NCBI GenBank assembly: GCA_022702545.1
Contig: JAHRBC010000004.1
Span: forward strand, 6,168,001-6,232,000
Direction: 5' to 3'
DNA from: Phycomyces nitens
Taxonomy: Eukaryota > Mucoromycota > Mucoromycetes > Mucorales > Phycomycetaceae
DNA length: 64,000 nt
Below the pieces are notes generated by a model, which saw only the letters and a program-made list of their open reading frames with translations, made no database searches and was not told where the DNA came from. A program made the translations under genes and the position numbers. Below are positions 37,651-49,531 of the stretch, piece after piece (position 1 is the first letter of the stretch; the number at the start of each line of letters is the position of its first letter).

Positions 37651-39620
37651 TGCTGATGTATATCACGTGTGTAGTACAAATATCATTCATTAGCCACAAA
37701 CTTCCTTTTTGTGACTTATTCGAGTCACATATTCCATATATAGTAACTTGTTTTGTTTGTCACACAAATATTACCATTTATATCTGATATTATCCCACAG
37801 TTTCTAATACTATTCAGGTAGAAACACTATCACTTTTATTTTTCCTTTCTTATCTTTTTCAAACAGCGCAATCCCACAACTCGGACTGCCGATTTTCTTT
37901 TCTTTTTCCTTTGCAATCTCTCTATATTAACACATCTTGTCAAATAATGCGCAACTGCAATGACTAAGCATTTATTAAAACTATGAATGCTTCTTGGTAA
38001 CTAGTTTTAGCTCTAAGAGCAGTATTTAAAGAAGTCTAATTTCAAAGCAAATATATATCTAATTCTACTCTTTTATTTTTCTTTTTGTTTTGTCTTGTTT
38101 CATTTCTAAAGCCTGCCAATATTCTTTGAGATCTAGAGGAAACATCTTTGTTACAATTGATATTTTAGGTCACTTTACTACAACTACTCACACAACACTT
38201 GACACGAATGTTTTTATTAGATAATTGATATCTTCAAATATAAAAAAGGCCATTTTTAATTATATTATATCATCAAAATCAAGATTTGGATGATTATGTC
38301 ATCTGATTTATGTCAGAATTCAGTATGCTGGATTTAATTTGCATTTTTCTACTGATATTTAAAGTCTACAAAAGCTTAATTTCTTACTTCCTATATTACT
38401 AATATATTTATTATTATTTATTTTTAATAGTTATTCTATATACAATTAGTATATCATCAGGGTTTGAATATACCTACAAATAAGGAAACTATTCTATCTG
38501 ATTAGTTATATCATACATTGTAAATAATTCATATTAAATTCATGCAATTTTTTTTTCAGTTTACTTATTTTATTGCCACGGCAAGATAAAATATTTTGGA
38601 GACTTTTGTATCTGATAAATGTATGACTCATACTAATACAATAATAAGCAGCTGTGATATATTAGAGAAATAGCTATAAAGCTAAAATAAAGATTTATAA
38701 ATCATTATGATATTTTTGTTTAATAAATAGTACTCTTTTATTCACTTGGTCTTTATGATGTCTTTATAAACAGCTATACAAATAAATAATATAGATATAT
38801 GCTTTTGAACAATCCAGCAAAGATATTACCTAATATATATTATTATATATCCCAAAGTTTCTTTTCACAAAAAAGAATCTTTATTAATTTATATAAGATT
38901 TATACATAATAATTTCTAAAGGTATGCAAATAAAACAAATTCATTGGTGCCCAAAGGGATACACAAGCTTTAAATATACCAAGTATCTTATGTGGCTAAA
39001 ATAATTATATAGACATTGTCTTTGAGAGAATACATGGCTTATAAGCTAAATATTTATAAAGTAATTGATATTGGAACATAAGCAACATCTTGTAAAAGAT
39101 GAATGTTTTTACAGCTGTGGAGGCAAAAGTAGCAATACTTGTACTTGAGTGCCTTTTTTCCTGACTTTTTGATTTATAGACAAATATATACTGTGCTGAT
39201 CGGTACTTTATATTATGTCATGATTACATTTTATTCAGATAACTCTTAGTAGACCCTTTATGAAAACCCTACATATATTACTATGAGCAATATACAAAAG
39301 TATGGAGCGGGTCATTAACTTGTGTGCATATGTATAATAGGATTACTCATTACTGATCTGTAACACAATAAAGGGATTGTAAAAAAAAAGATTGGTGGCT
39401 AGTTTTGTGCAAGAAGACATTTGAATTTTTAACTTTTTTTGTCAATAAATAATTTCCACAACTTTCAAAAATAATAATTCTCTTTTAACTTTACTCACAC
39501 CACTCAATTTATGTTTTTATGTATGTTTTATTCAAGGACTTTAAATGCTCCAGGTTTTGCTGGCAATAGACTAGCAAATAAAACTAACATTTACCCTGTT
39601 TTCATATCTCCTAGTATAAT
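37651..39620. other. 2-kb AT-rich gene-free stretch
   Basis: One of the most AT-rich parts of the window. No open reading frame of note and no repeat family recognised. Confidence 0.55.
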
Positions 39621-40192
39621 ATGTCTCAATACATGTCTTTCAAGCCCCATAATCCCAATAAGCTCAGCAAGACACGTACCCCAAAGTCTATCGCGAAAGA
39701 AAGTTTTAGTCTGTCTAGAGTAAACCAAAAGATCCAACCGCGGCCTTCTAGCCAAAATAACAAGTCAGAATTGAACCAAGCCGTCCTGTCTTCCGTATCT
39801 GCTCTTGGGAATATGTCTCAATACATGTCTTTAAAGCCCCATAATCCCAATAAGCCCAGAAAGACACGTACCCCAAAGTCTATCGCTAAAAAAAGTTTTA
39901 GTCTGCCTAGAGTAAACCAAAAGATCCAACCGCGGCCTTCTAGCCAAAATACCAAGTCAGAATTGAACCAAGCCGTCCTGTCTTCCGTATCTGATGTTGG
40001 GAATATGTCTCAATACATGTCTTTCAAGCTCAATAATCCCAATATGCCCGGCAAGACACGTACCCCAAAGTCTATCGCTAAAAAAAGTTTTAGTCTGCCT
40101 AGAGTAAACCAAAAGATCCAACCGCGGCCTTCTAGCCAAAATAACAAGTCAGAATTGAACAAAGCCGTCCTGTCTTCCCTATCTGCTCTTCG
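39621..40192 (+). repeat. 192-bp tandem repeat, three copies, within a coding exon
   Basis: Copies begin at 39621, 39813 and 40005, an exact 192-bp period that preserves frame. The third copy diverges near 40190. Differences between copies are scattered single bases. Confidence 0.9.
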
Positions 40193-41118
40193 GACCAAGA
40201 TTGATCAGTCGCATATACTCATACAACAAATTCATAAACATATACAATCCCTTTCTACCGAGAATACCGTAGAAAAGCCAGCTCCACCGCCGGCGCCTCC
40301 TTCAGTAGGGATGTACTTCAATTATCGTATTCCATTGGTTTCGGTAGGACTTTTGTCAGTATAGAGTGCCCTGGAAAAGTTATTAATCTCATCATGTAGA
40401 GCCTTATCCGCGCTCGCACAAGAGAGGTCTTGACAGAAACACCCTTGACAATCACCGAGGGTCCACTATCAGAGTCAAACCGACCAATTACAGATATGGT
40501 CGAAAACTACATACAGCAACTACCAGAAAAGAAAGCTCTCATGTCTGTTATAGTAGAGCAAAAGACTCGTCGTCATCTTGCCTACAAGCTCAACAGAGCA
40601 AAAACTTCGGCAGAACTTCTGGAGAAACGAAACCAGGCTTCTCGCCGACGCTCAAGAAAAATACGAGTAATTAAAATATACTTTTTGTGTTGCTATTTGT
40701 AACACTTGGCTTTGTATATAGGTCCTTGCTGACTATAGAAATATTCATTTGGCAAACAAGGAGAGTCTAGAGTCAAAATACGGAGAGACGGTCAAGGATC
40801 TTTTGGAGAAAGAAATGCTATCAGACATTGAGTCTGACGATGGGAGAGAGAGTTTCACCATATTTACTCCTTCTAATAGACACCCATTGGTAAGACATCC
40901 AAAAAAAAAAAGGTTGGTTTATATATTGGTGGCCACTAATTTATTTGAGCGTGGCATAGCTTAAGGAGTACTTTAATGAGCTCAAGGCATGGAGAACTTC
41001 AGACGGAAAAGTACATACGATAGATATTCCCTCTTGTGCTGTTGAGAGTCGGCATGCTGAGCTGTCAAAGAAACAAAAGGCACGCGTTAAACAATGGATC
41101 GCAACACAACAAAAATAA
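39621..41118 (+). CDS. hypothetical protein built on three 64-residue tandem repeats
   Basis: Four exons (39621-40304, 40400-40666, 40722-40889, 40960-41118) encode 425 residues. Exon 1 holds three near-identical 192-bp units starting at 39621, 39813 and 40005. Each encodes MSQYMSFKPHNPNK followed by KTRTPKSIAKKSFSL and VNQKIQPRPSSQN, rich in Lys, Ser and Pro. A coiled-coil-like segment (HILIQQIHKHIQSL), a Pro-rich linker, then a conserved-looking charged region follow: LTITEGPLSESNRPITD, VEQKTRRHLAYKLNRAK, RNQASRRRSRKIR and KYGETVKDLLEKEMLSD. The family is not recognised; the basic repeats and RRRSRK cluster suggest a nucleic-acid or nuclear role. The low divergence of the repeats implies recent duplication. 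Confidence 0.7.
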
Positions 41119-41371
41119 AGAGGGATTTCTCGAGTGATTTGATAAAGGGACTAAAACTTTTCAATAAATTTTGCTATTATTAATCAAACAAAATATCTAA
41201 AACTTTCTTTATTTGGATTAAAGAAAAAAAGTTCCCAGTCGAAATTTAGATTCAAACTTCAACACGGGAGTAGATATTGTGTCAAATAGTAAATCCATCT
41301 CTTATTATTGTCAATTAACAATTTTATTTTACTTGTCATGCATATATATATATATATATTTATTCATTCAT

Positions 41372-43819
41372 TTACCATTCCTCCATGAGCTCATCAACAT
41401 CATCCTCAACCTCTTCGACTTCCTTAATTACAGCCGCAGTGGCAGCCGCAGCCGCAGAGAGCTTCTTGGTCTGGGATTTTTCGTCTGGGAATGGACTAGG
41501 ATGAGATCCCTTATTATATCTATTGGATAAAAAGCAAATTAGTTTTAACAGCCACAAGTACAAGCAATTCGGATACTTACGCTCTCGTCAGTCCTGACTT
41601 TTGTGCTGTTGTTATTTCGTACATGGACTGACTCTTGTTAAATTCCATTTCACCCAAAACATCCAAAAGTTCTCGGTCAATATAGTAGGCGTCCATAGTT
41701 TCGATTGTCTCTTTATATTTTCCCTATCAAACCAGGTTCATTAATCTCGCCAGCCATATATTACAAGTAAACTCTGAAATTTACCTTTTTCCACGATGAG
41801 AAAATACGCTTGTTAAGAGCAGGGATATAGTGTTTTCTGATCTCTGATCTATTTGAATTTGCCTTGAGTCGCATCCGTGTCTTGATTCTATGGAGCTGTC
41901 TTTTGTTTTTTTCTGTCTTGGAGTTATGTCCCATCCATCTATACGTACAAAGTCAATTTTTCATGTTAAATATGTTTCTAATCTTACGAAGTAAAGTTCA
42001 AACGGCCATAGGAGCCACCTATATTTCCTCTGACAAACGAAGCTGGGCGCACACAAGACATAACAGAGTGAATTGGCATAAGAGTCCAATCTTGGGTACG
42101 TCTAATAAATAAATAAATAATGTTGGAATAAGTACATTTTGGCCTTGTTATTTATAATGTATAGTTACCCATGCATAGCAGCATCAATAACATCGCCATC
42201 TGCAATAGAGTCTGCTGCTGCTGCCATCAGCATAAGGTTAGTGACATTTGGACCTTGTTTGGTTCCCATATTTCTCGTAAGGCTATGATCAGGTTCGCAC
42301 TTTAGGTAGTTTTCCTGCAAGAATGATATATAGTATTAGCAGCTAGACAATAGACAAAAAAAAAGATGGTTTGAATACTTGCAGCGATCATCAACGGAGC
42401 CATCATATAATCCTGAAAATATACATCGGATTTCTCGCTAATGGTTTTCTCATCCCATGATTTTGAGCTCATTAGGGCCGAGGGTATGTCGAACAGCTGG
42501 AGCTGAGAATCCTTGAAAGATTTTTCGCAGCTACAGATTGTGTCTTTTCAGTAAAGATAGTCGTTTATATGGATATTTATATACTTACATGTCGTTTACC
42601 TTGTTTTTATCCATAACTTCTTCTGGAGCCTGGTAAGTTGCTAGAATGTTGAAAATCTGACGAATATCATTCTGGCTAGACTCGATGATTTGGTCAATGG
42701 CGTCACGGTTCAACTTGATTTTCTCTCTAGACACAGATACTTAGTTTGACCTCTAATGCAATTTATATAACACATACCTAAAGGCAATACTAAAGAATCT
42801 GGATCTCAGTTGATTTGTGGGAGTTCTGTATTTTAAAAGATGATTAATATCCTGAAAGATTATATTATACCAGTCCTTGTTACTTTATGAATCGAGCATC
42901 AAAGCAGACATTGATCAAGGGCTGGACCTTTTGGGATCGAATGTCGTTACAGATGCAGATGACAGGAATCTAATAAAACATGTTACACTTGTGCATCCAC
43001 AGGTTCTCTTGTATCTCTTGCCTTTGTCTTTTTGATAAGAGATGCCAGCAAGACTGACCCTCCTCTATCGCCGGAAGTCATTCCATCGACCTCATCCATA
43101 ATCAAAACAACCTTTTTACCCTCTTTTAAAGATTCATTCTAAAAGAGCATGTTAGTTTGCCAACACTTGATTGGGTTTCCAAATAGCAAAAACATACTTC
43201 TTTTGGCTTGGCAACAAAGAACTCGGTCATTGTTCGATTGTCGACCATTTCAGAGATATTTTCCTAGAGTCAAAAAACCATTATTTTATTCAATTGATGA
43301 ACCAAGACAGCCAAACATATATGATCAATAGCCTACCTCTAGTGCCTTTCGGCTTCGTACATCGCTTGCATTAAACTCCAAGATTTCGTATCCACATGCC
43401 TCTGCAACCAGGTGGGCAGTAGTCGTCTTTCCAATTCCTGGAGGGCCACTGATCAATATCGATCGAAAGAAGTTTATATTATTCTTGTCGTATTTCTCCT
43501 TTATGCCCTTTGCACGAGCATTTGCAAATCTTTGCCTACAGATAAATGTTAATCTAAAGCACCAAAAAAAAAGTTGATTGCTGAATCATACCAATTCTTA
43601 AGCCATTCGGCAATCCTATCAACCAAGATTTTGTTACCAATGATCTCAGAGATCTTTTTGGGTTTATATTTTTCTGTCCAGAGCTGATTGCCAAGTGCAT
43701 TTCCTGGAGTACTTGATTTTGTTGAATCAAGAAAGCGTTAAATTGCGGTCTTTAAGGATGATTGTTGCATTCGAAAAAGGTCAATTTTACCCAGATGCTG
43801 TTGAGTCAGTGGTCGTCAT
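41372..43819 (-). CDS. RFC1: replication factor C large subunit (RFC1), N-terminally short
   Basis: Multi-exon gene. RFC/AAA+ motifs in order: LWTEKYKPKKISEIIGN, Walker A ISGPPGIGKTTTAHLVAEA, EFNASDVRSRKALE, Walker B KKVVLIMDEVDGM, sensor 1 IPVICICND, and the RFC1-specific C-terminal domain (LMPIHSVMSCVRPASFVRG, GGSYGRLNFTSWMG, RLKANSNRSEIRKHYIPAL). The tail is Ala/Glu-rich and ends LMEEW. The complex loads PCNA at primer ends. The 5' end is uncertain: a phase-consistent first exon at 43819-43791 would give MTTTDSTASG and then TPGNALGNQLW. No BRCT domain, normally N-terminal in RFC1, is found upstream on this strand. Confidence 0.85.
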
Positions 43820-44792
43820 GGATGGTGTCAAGAAATGTCTTGACAGATTTACTGTGGGTCAATGTGCTGTCACGCACCAGCCAGATATTCGGACAAGCCG
43901 CATTTGGACAGTCATGGTGCCTGGTTGCCCTGAGAGATGCCTTGGCTAGTCTGGGTTTGCTTATAGGGTTTCAACTTGACCAAAAAAAGAAAGAAAAAGA
44001 AAAAATTATGGGTTCGTAACTATATGATAAAGAGGTTCAAAAGATATAATTTATTAAAGAATAGGCAATTGTGGCCGAATTGCTGCTAAAATGAGTTTAC
44101 GTTTTAGCATAGGGCAGTACACAGCTGTTGGTGCTAATAATCCCAATGTTACTGGCGACAAAGACGATGATCTTTGTCCTATTCTTATTAAAACAAAAAA
44201 CAAAAAAACGATCTCAAGGAATTTGTCTACTATCTTTGATTTATACTTGGGGGAAAAAAGTACAATCTAGAATCCCAAAAGACGAGATCCAACAGTCAGA
44301 GGAGATGATAGAAAAAAAGCAACTCAACGTTTGGAAATTTTAGAAAGCACTAAAGAAGTATCTGAGGTCATCAAGACAAAGTTCCCGCCACTGCGTCTTG
44401 AAAAATAAATCCCAAGTCAAATCAAACAAACGATTGGCAAGTACTTTTTTTTTAAAAAAAGGAAGTTTGGTAAAGATGCTATACTTGCTATAGGTAATCC
44501 AACCAAAAATTGTTCAAGACCTCGCAATCCAGCAATGGCAATCAAACACTTTGGAATCTGAGCCTTGCTAGTATTTTGAATTTCATTTATATACTCTTTT
44601 CACTTTAAGAGATACCCGCAAGCCCTAGACGTAAAAGAAAAGGACCAAAAGAAAACCAGAATGTCTAGTTTTACTGTTGACATTCTCGATTTTTTGACTG
44701 TCCACTTTAGGATAAAACCTGTACCTAACCCAGCTTAAATTGTGGCCATTAAAATCTCCCCAAAAAAGGAACTTTTGTTTAATCTATACATA
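43820..44792 (+). pseudogene. degraded coding fragments, no intact gene
   Basis: The plus strand shows protein-like stretches that do not join into one gene: DAVESVVVMDGVKKCLDRFT and TSRIWTVMVPGCPERCLG, just inside the RFC1 5' end (from about 43795), then IGQYTAVGANNPNVTGDKD near 44115, FGKDAILAIGNPTKNCSRPR near 44465 and PASPRRKRKGPKENQNV near 44630. They are separated by stops and poly-A/T tracts. The FGKDAILAIGN text loosely recalls proteins carried by some Mucoromycota mobile elements; this is weak inference. An eroded gene or relic of an insertion that displaced the original RFC1 5' end would explain the pattern. Confidence 0.35.
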
Positions 44793-45065
44793 ATGACAAG
44801 CCAACCCATTGTTGAAAAGGAGCAAGAAAAATACAAAGATTGCCTTTCGTGCAAGATCACAGGTGCCTCTGCATTCACTCTCCTGGGTTTATACGCATTA
44901 AAGGAATCGTCTGTGATTTACAAGATTCCAACAAAGTCTGGCCAGGCAGTCGGTCTTGGAGTGATTGGAACAAGTGAGTATGAAATTACTCTTGTGGCAA
45001 TTATTGATTAACCGTTGTTTGCTCTAGTGTTCATCTCTGCTGGTCTGTACAGACTTGTACTCTAA
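44793..45065 (+). CDS. small membrane protein, DUF4536/DMAC1-like
   Basis: Two exons (44793-44973 and 45028-45065) encode 72 residues. The sequence reads DCLSCKITGASAFTLLGLYA, then a loop, then GQAVGLGVIGTMFISAGLYR, so there are two probable membrane helices and a CxxC-like DCLSCKITG motif near the start. That motif and layout resemble the DUF4536 family, which includes the mitochondrial complex I distal-arm assembly protein DMAC1/TMEM261. A role in the inner mitochondrial membrane is therefore possible but unproven. The start at 44793 was chosen over an in-frame ATG at 44742 because the shorter form fits the family length. Confidence 0.6.
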
Positions 45066-45315
45066 ATGCATTGAGTCATCAAGATGTGCAATAGTCCAAT
45101 AAAATGATATTTGTATCTTTTATAAAATATACACACATATATATATTTATTATACAGTGAAATAAATACACTAGCAATAATAATAATACGATTCGTGACA
45201 TCATTTGCAGGAATGTGACTCGCAGCGCGTCCCAATTAAACGCGTGCTTTCTAGACAAGCGCGACCAAGAGAGAAGGACGACAGGCAGAACGCGTCTTTA
45301 CCCAAAACAGATAAT

Positions 45316-46397
45316 ATGAGTGGTAGATCTCAATGCCAATTTATACTCTACATATAAATCAATGATTCTTAATATATAAACAAACAGGCTTCTTTAGTAG
45401 TTCTGCAAATTCTAATAAAGGTGGCTTTGATTCCTTTGACGATAGTTCAACAGTAAAGGTACTTTGGTTGTCAACTTTAAACATCAAATCTAAATGTCCC
45501 ATTTCTTTTATGGATGTCTGATATAGAGACCTGCTGGAGATCAGACCTTGAGAGCTGTTACTATCAAGCAGATCAACTCTGCTACCGTTCTTCCAGATAG
45601 TAAATTCAAAATTGACAATGTTGATGTGGCAAATGTAAGTGTCATTACTGCGCATTTGTGAATCATTTGTGAATCATTCGTAAAACAATGTTTACTTATT
45701 TTAAAAACACAAAGATCACATTTGTTGGTATTATCCGCAATGTAACTGAACAGGCCACCAGCACCAATTATACTGTGGAGGATGGTACTGGTGCTATTGA
45801 TGTCGTATTCTGGGGTAATCAGGGCGACACTGAGGAAGTATTGGCCAAGAGACGTGAAATGACGTATGTTTTGTGGATAGTCTGTGTAGTTTGTGGGTAA
45901 TTGATGGTTTCTTTCAAGGGTAAACACGTATGTGCGTATCTGGGGCCGCCCACATAGCTTTGGCAAACATACAAACTGCTCTGCCTTTACAGTTCGCCCA
46001 ATTGTGGACTTTAATGATATTTCCTACCACTTTATCGAGTGCGTCCACACTCACCTTACATTCACAAAGGACTCAAAGGTAATTGGGATTAGGATTGGTA
46101 TTGCATGCTATTGATCTCATGACAATACTCGCCGTGTATTCTTTGTAGGAAACCACAAGTACAATCACACCTGGTGGATCCAACACATCTGGAAAGGCAT
46201 TGAACGACCAGATCATTAGTTTTATTGAATCTCATGATGATGCCAGTGATGGTGTCCATATTGACGAGATCATTAGCAAGCTCAAGGGTATCCATACAGC
46301 AAACAGTGTGCGAACAGCCTTGGAGAATCTCACCAATGAAGGACATTGCTACGCTACTTCTGATGATTTTCATTTTAAATCCACTACCAAATTTTAA
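45316..46397 (+). CDS. RFA2: replication protein A, 32-kDa subunit (RPA2)
   Basis: Six exons (45316-45322, 45388-45452, 45527-45634, 45715-45863, 45919-46078, 46149-46397) encode 245 residues. A Gly/Ser-rich N-terminal phosphorylation-type region (FFSSSANSNKGGFDSFDDSS) is followed by TLRAVTIKQINSATVLPDSK, the OB fold (ITFVGIIRNVTEQATSTNYT, VEDGTGAIDVVFW, YVRIWGRPHSFG) and a C-terminal winged helix (VHIDEIISKLKG, ALENLTNEGHCYATSDDFHF). This matches the RPA32 architecture throughout. The trimer binds single-stranded DNA in replication and repair. The first coding exon is only 7 nt (ATG AGT G), supported by the in-frame Gly codon created at the junction. Confidence 0.93.
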
Positions 46398-46836
46398 ATA
46401 TTTATCTATTTATTGATGGTAAATGTCCATATAAGCCAAGAAAATATATAATCATATAAGATACACATTAACTCGCTGCCAACAATGAGAGGTACAGAAG
46501 CGGTGCATATCTGACATGGTCTTCAGGCCTAAATTTATGTAGATAGATCGATAGATCCTCGAGATGTGTCTGTGTTTGTATATGATTGATCACTTGTGCT
46601 CTATCAGAGACACTTAGTCAATATATACATGTGTGATTTCTATGAGTATTTTTTTTGTCTTTATAGCTCTATCCAAAAAGGGCAATATTTCTCATCCAAT
46701 ATCACCAATTGCTTGTAACTGATATATATACATATACATATATATATACATATATATATAAGTACCTTATTTCTGACCAAAGCTAAACACTTGTCTTGCT
46801 CTCCTTTTTTTTCTTTATCATACAGCCCCGAACATC
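46398..46836. other. intergenic
   Basis: About 440 bp with TATATA runs near 46720-46760. Nothing else seen; likely the promoter of the zinc-knuckle gene. Confidence 0.5.
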
Positions 46837-47086
46837 ATGTCAGTTTTAACTTGTTACTTTTGTGGTTCAGGTAAGTTGTCCTACAAGTCCATAGACCCAA
46901 GTTAACCAACCAACCAACCAACCAACCAACCAAGCAGACCGACACAAATCCAGCGATTGTGCAAGTATATTCTTTAAATCATTATTGATTTAACATTTGT
47001 ACTTGATTCTCATACTCTTCCTCTCATTTTTAGCCACAGTAAGTAATCCAGACCATTCAATTCTTTTTGCTGATGTGTTGGAGTAA
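46837..47086 (+). CDS. putative small CCHC zinc-knuckle protein, structure uncertain
   Basis: Two well-formed short exons (46837-46871 and about 46939-46964) join to give MSVLTCYFCGSDRHKSSDCA, a complete C-x2-C-x4-H-x4-C zinc knuckle. Reading the following exon (from 47035) without further splicing adds VSNPDHSILFADVLE and stops near 47086. A strong donor GTAAGT at 47040 could instead splice on to about 47090, where a frame stays open for roughly 70 codons. Intron 1 contains a (CCAA)n microsatellite near 46909-46933. Zinc knuckles usually bind single-stranded nucleic acid; no partner or pathway can be inferred. The 3' end is therefore provisional. Confidence 0.45.
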
Positions 47087-47443
47087 TCTAGTTATGTAAA
47101 GTCCTACCGAGAAATATACCATTCTCTCGAGTCCATTGCAGCAAAAATGGTCTTGCCATAGTTTTCTTGTTGGGATCTACGCACGTTCTTTTGCTTCATT
47201 TATATGCCAAACTCTTGTACTTTTGTCACCAAAGAGACTTTATCAACCATTGCTCTAAAGTAATAATAAAGTATCAAGCTTTTATTGTCAATATTTAATG
47301 AATATCAATCACCAGAGCTTGTAGAGGGGGATTGAATTAATTTCATGACTGAGAGCGGAGTTTATTGCACCTTTCTATCTCTCTATCTCTCTCTACGTGT
47401 GTGCGTGTGTGGGCAAAGCCGAAACAATTCTCATTCATTCACA
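47087..47443. other. intergenic or 3' part of the zinc-knuckle gene
   Basis: About 350 bp. A long open frame (about 47092-47297) could be a last exon of the preceding gene. The CT-rich stretch near 47376-47398 precedes the PCCB start. Confidence 0.4.
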
Positions 47444-49531
47444 ATGTCAAACCGTCTGCTTCGAGGACTCTTGTCCCACAAGTATTATCGTCCCAGTTTT
47501 ACCTACTCTGGGTTGCATACATTACCTGCTCAATCATTAAAGCGAGCGATCGATGAAAAGCGAAAGGAATCTATCCAAGGCGGAGGCAAGGCAAAGAGGG
47601 ATGATCAGCATAACAAGGTACATGAAACAAATGAAACCAGACCATATAGCTAAAGTCAAGACACCGAGGATCCAGGGTAAATTGACTGCCCGAGAACGGC
47701 TAGACCTCTTACTGGACAAGGGATCCTTTCGAGAATATGATGCTTTTGTCGAGCATCAGTGTACGGATTTTAATATGGAGACCAGAAAGGTAATTTGGGC
47801 CTTTAAAGGATTATTATTATTATTATTATTTAGAGCAAGTAAATAAATAAAGAGAAAGAAAGAGATGTGGGTATGGACGTAATGGCTTTACTGAGATATT
47901 CCTTCAAGATTGCAGGCGATGGTGTTGTGACTGGACATGGAACAATCCATGGTCGTAGAGTGTTTGTGTATAGCCAGGATTTTACAGTGTTTGGTGGTAG
48001 TCTGTCACGTACAAACTCTCTAAAGATCCTAAAGGTCATGGATCAGGCCATGATGGTCGGTGCTCCAGTTATTGGCCTCCAGGATTCAGGTGGAGCACGT
48101 ATCCAGGAAGGTGTTGACTCACTAGCTGGATATTCAGACATCTTTCAAGTGAGTAGACCTCAGATAGCTTTGTATTGTGCTTATAATATTGCTATTCCAA
48201 CCAGACTAAGGTTACTTTAAATTAGAAAAACGTGCTGGCCTCAGGCGTAGTACCTCAGTTGTCTCTTGTAATGGGTCCCTGTGCGGGTGGTGCAGTCTAC
48301 TCACCCGCACTGACAGATTTCATCTTCATGGTCCGGGACACCTCACACATGTTTGTTACAGGACCAGATGTTGTAAAGACAGTGACAAATGAGAGGGTTG
48401 ACCAAGAAGTACTGGGAGGAGCATTGACTCATACACGCAAGAGTGGTGTGGCACACAATGCATATGCAAATGACATTGAGGCACTTCAAAGGTAGTATAA
48501 TAACCTAAAGGAGGGCTTTATTGACCATCGCCATCTATTTTGTCTTGTTAGGATGCGCGATTTCTTTGACTATTTGCCCCTTTCAAATAGAGATCAGGTG
48601 CCTGTTCGGGTGTGTGAGGACCCACTAGACCGAGAAGATACTGCGCTGGATACAATCGTACCGACACAGTCTAATGTCGCGTATGATATGCAAGAAGTGA
48701 TTACAAGAGTAAGTTTATGGTGGTAATAGCCAGACAGCTTATCCGGACCTCTATAGATCGTCGACAAGCACTCTTTCTTTGAACTTGCACCAGACTATGC
48801 AGGCAATATTATTATTGGACTAGGTCGTCTTGGAGGCAAGACGATTGGTGTGGTTGCCAACCAGCCATTAGTATCATCTGGTGCCCTGGACATGGATGCT
48901 TCTGTCAAGGCAGCTCGCTTCATTCGATTTTGCGATGCATTCAATGTCCCACTTGTGACTCTGGTGGATGTGCCTGGCTTTATGCCCGGTACAGCACAAG
49001 AGCATGGTGGAATTATTCGTCATGGTGCCAAACTTTTGTATGCCTATTGTGAGGCCACTGTCCCCAAACTGACGGTCATTACAAGAAAGGCGTACGGTGG
49101 AGCCTATATTGTGATGAGCTCCAAGCACTTGCGAGGCGACTACAAGTCAGTTGTTCAAAATACTAGATGTCTTTATTGATCTGTGCTTGTGTTGATAGTG
49201 TGGCATGGCCCTCAGCTGAGATTGCTGTCATGGGCGCATCAGGTGCGGTTGAAGTAATCTTTAGAAACCATCACGATAAGCCAAAGATGGAAGCCGAATA
49301 TCAAGAAAAGTTTGCAACACCATTGGCAGCAGCCAGACGAGGATATCTAGACGATATTATACAGCCAAGGTAAGTATCTAGGCCTATTGGGATTGGGATT
49401 GGGATTGGGTAACTTACAATATTGTTATAATTAATAGATCCACACGGTCTCGGTTGATAGAGCAGTTGGACTTGTTAAAGACAAAATCAATCCAAAATCC
49501 ATGGAAAAAGCATGGCACAATTCCTCTATAA
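47444..49531 (+). CDS. PCCB: propionyl-CoA carboxylase beta chain, mitochondrial
   Basis: Eight exons (47444-47617, 47676-47789, 47909-48148, 48226-48491, 48552-48708, 48757-49145, 49199-49369, 49438-49531) encode 534 residues. The basic N-terminus ([19 protein letters not shown]) looks like a mitochondrial presequence. Carboxyltransferase signatures: [90 protein letters not shown] and [19 protein letters not shown]. The C-terminus ([13 protein letters not shown]) is the family end. The match is to the propionyl-CoA rather than methylcrotonyl-CoA enzyme. It transfers carboxyl from biotin to propionyl-CoA, giving methylmalonyl-CoA in odd-chain and branched amino-acid catabolism. The alpha subunit is not in the window. 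Confidence 0.95.
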
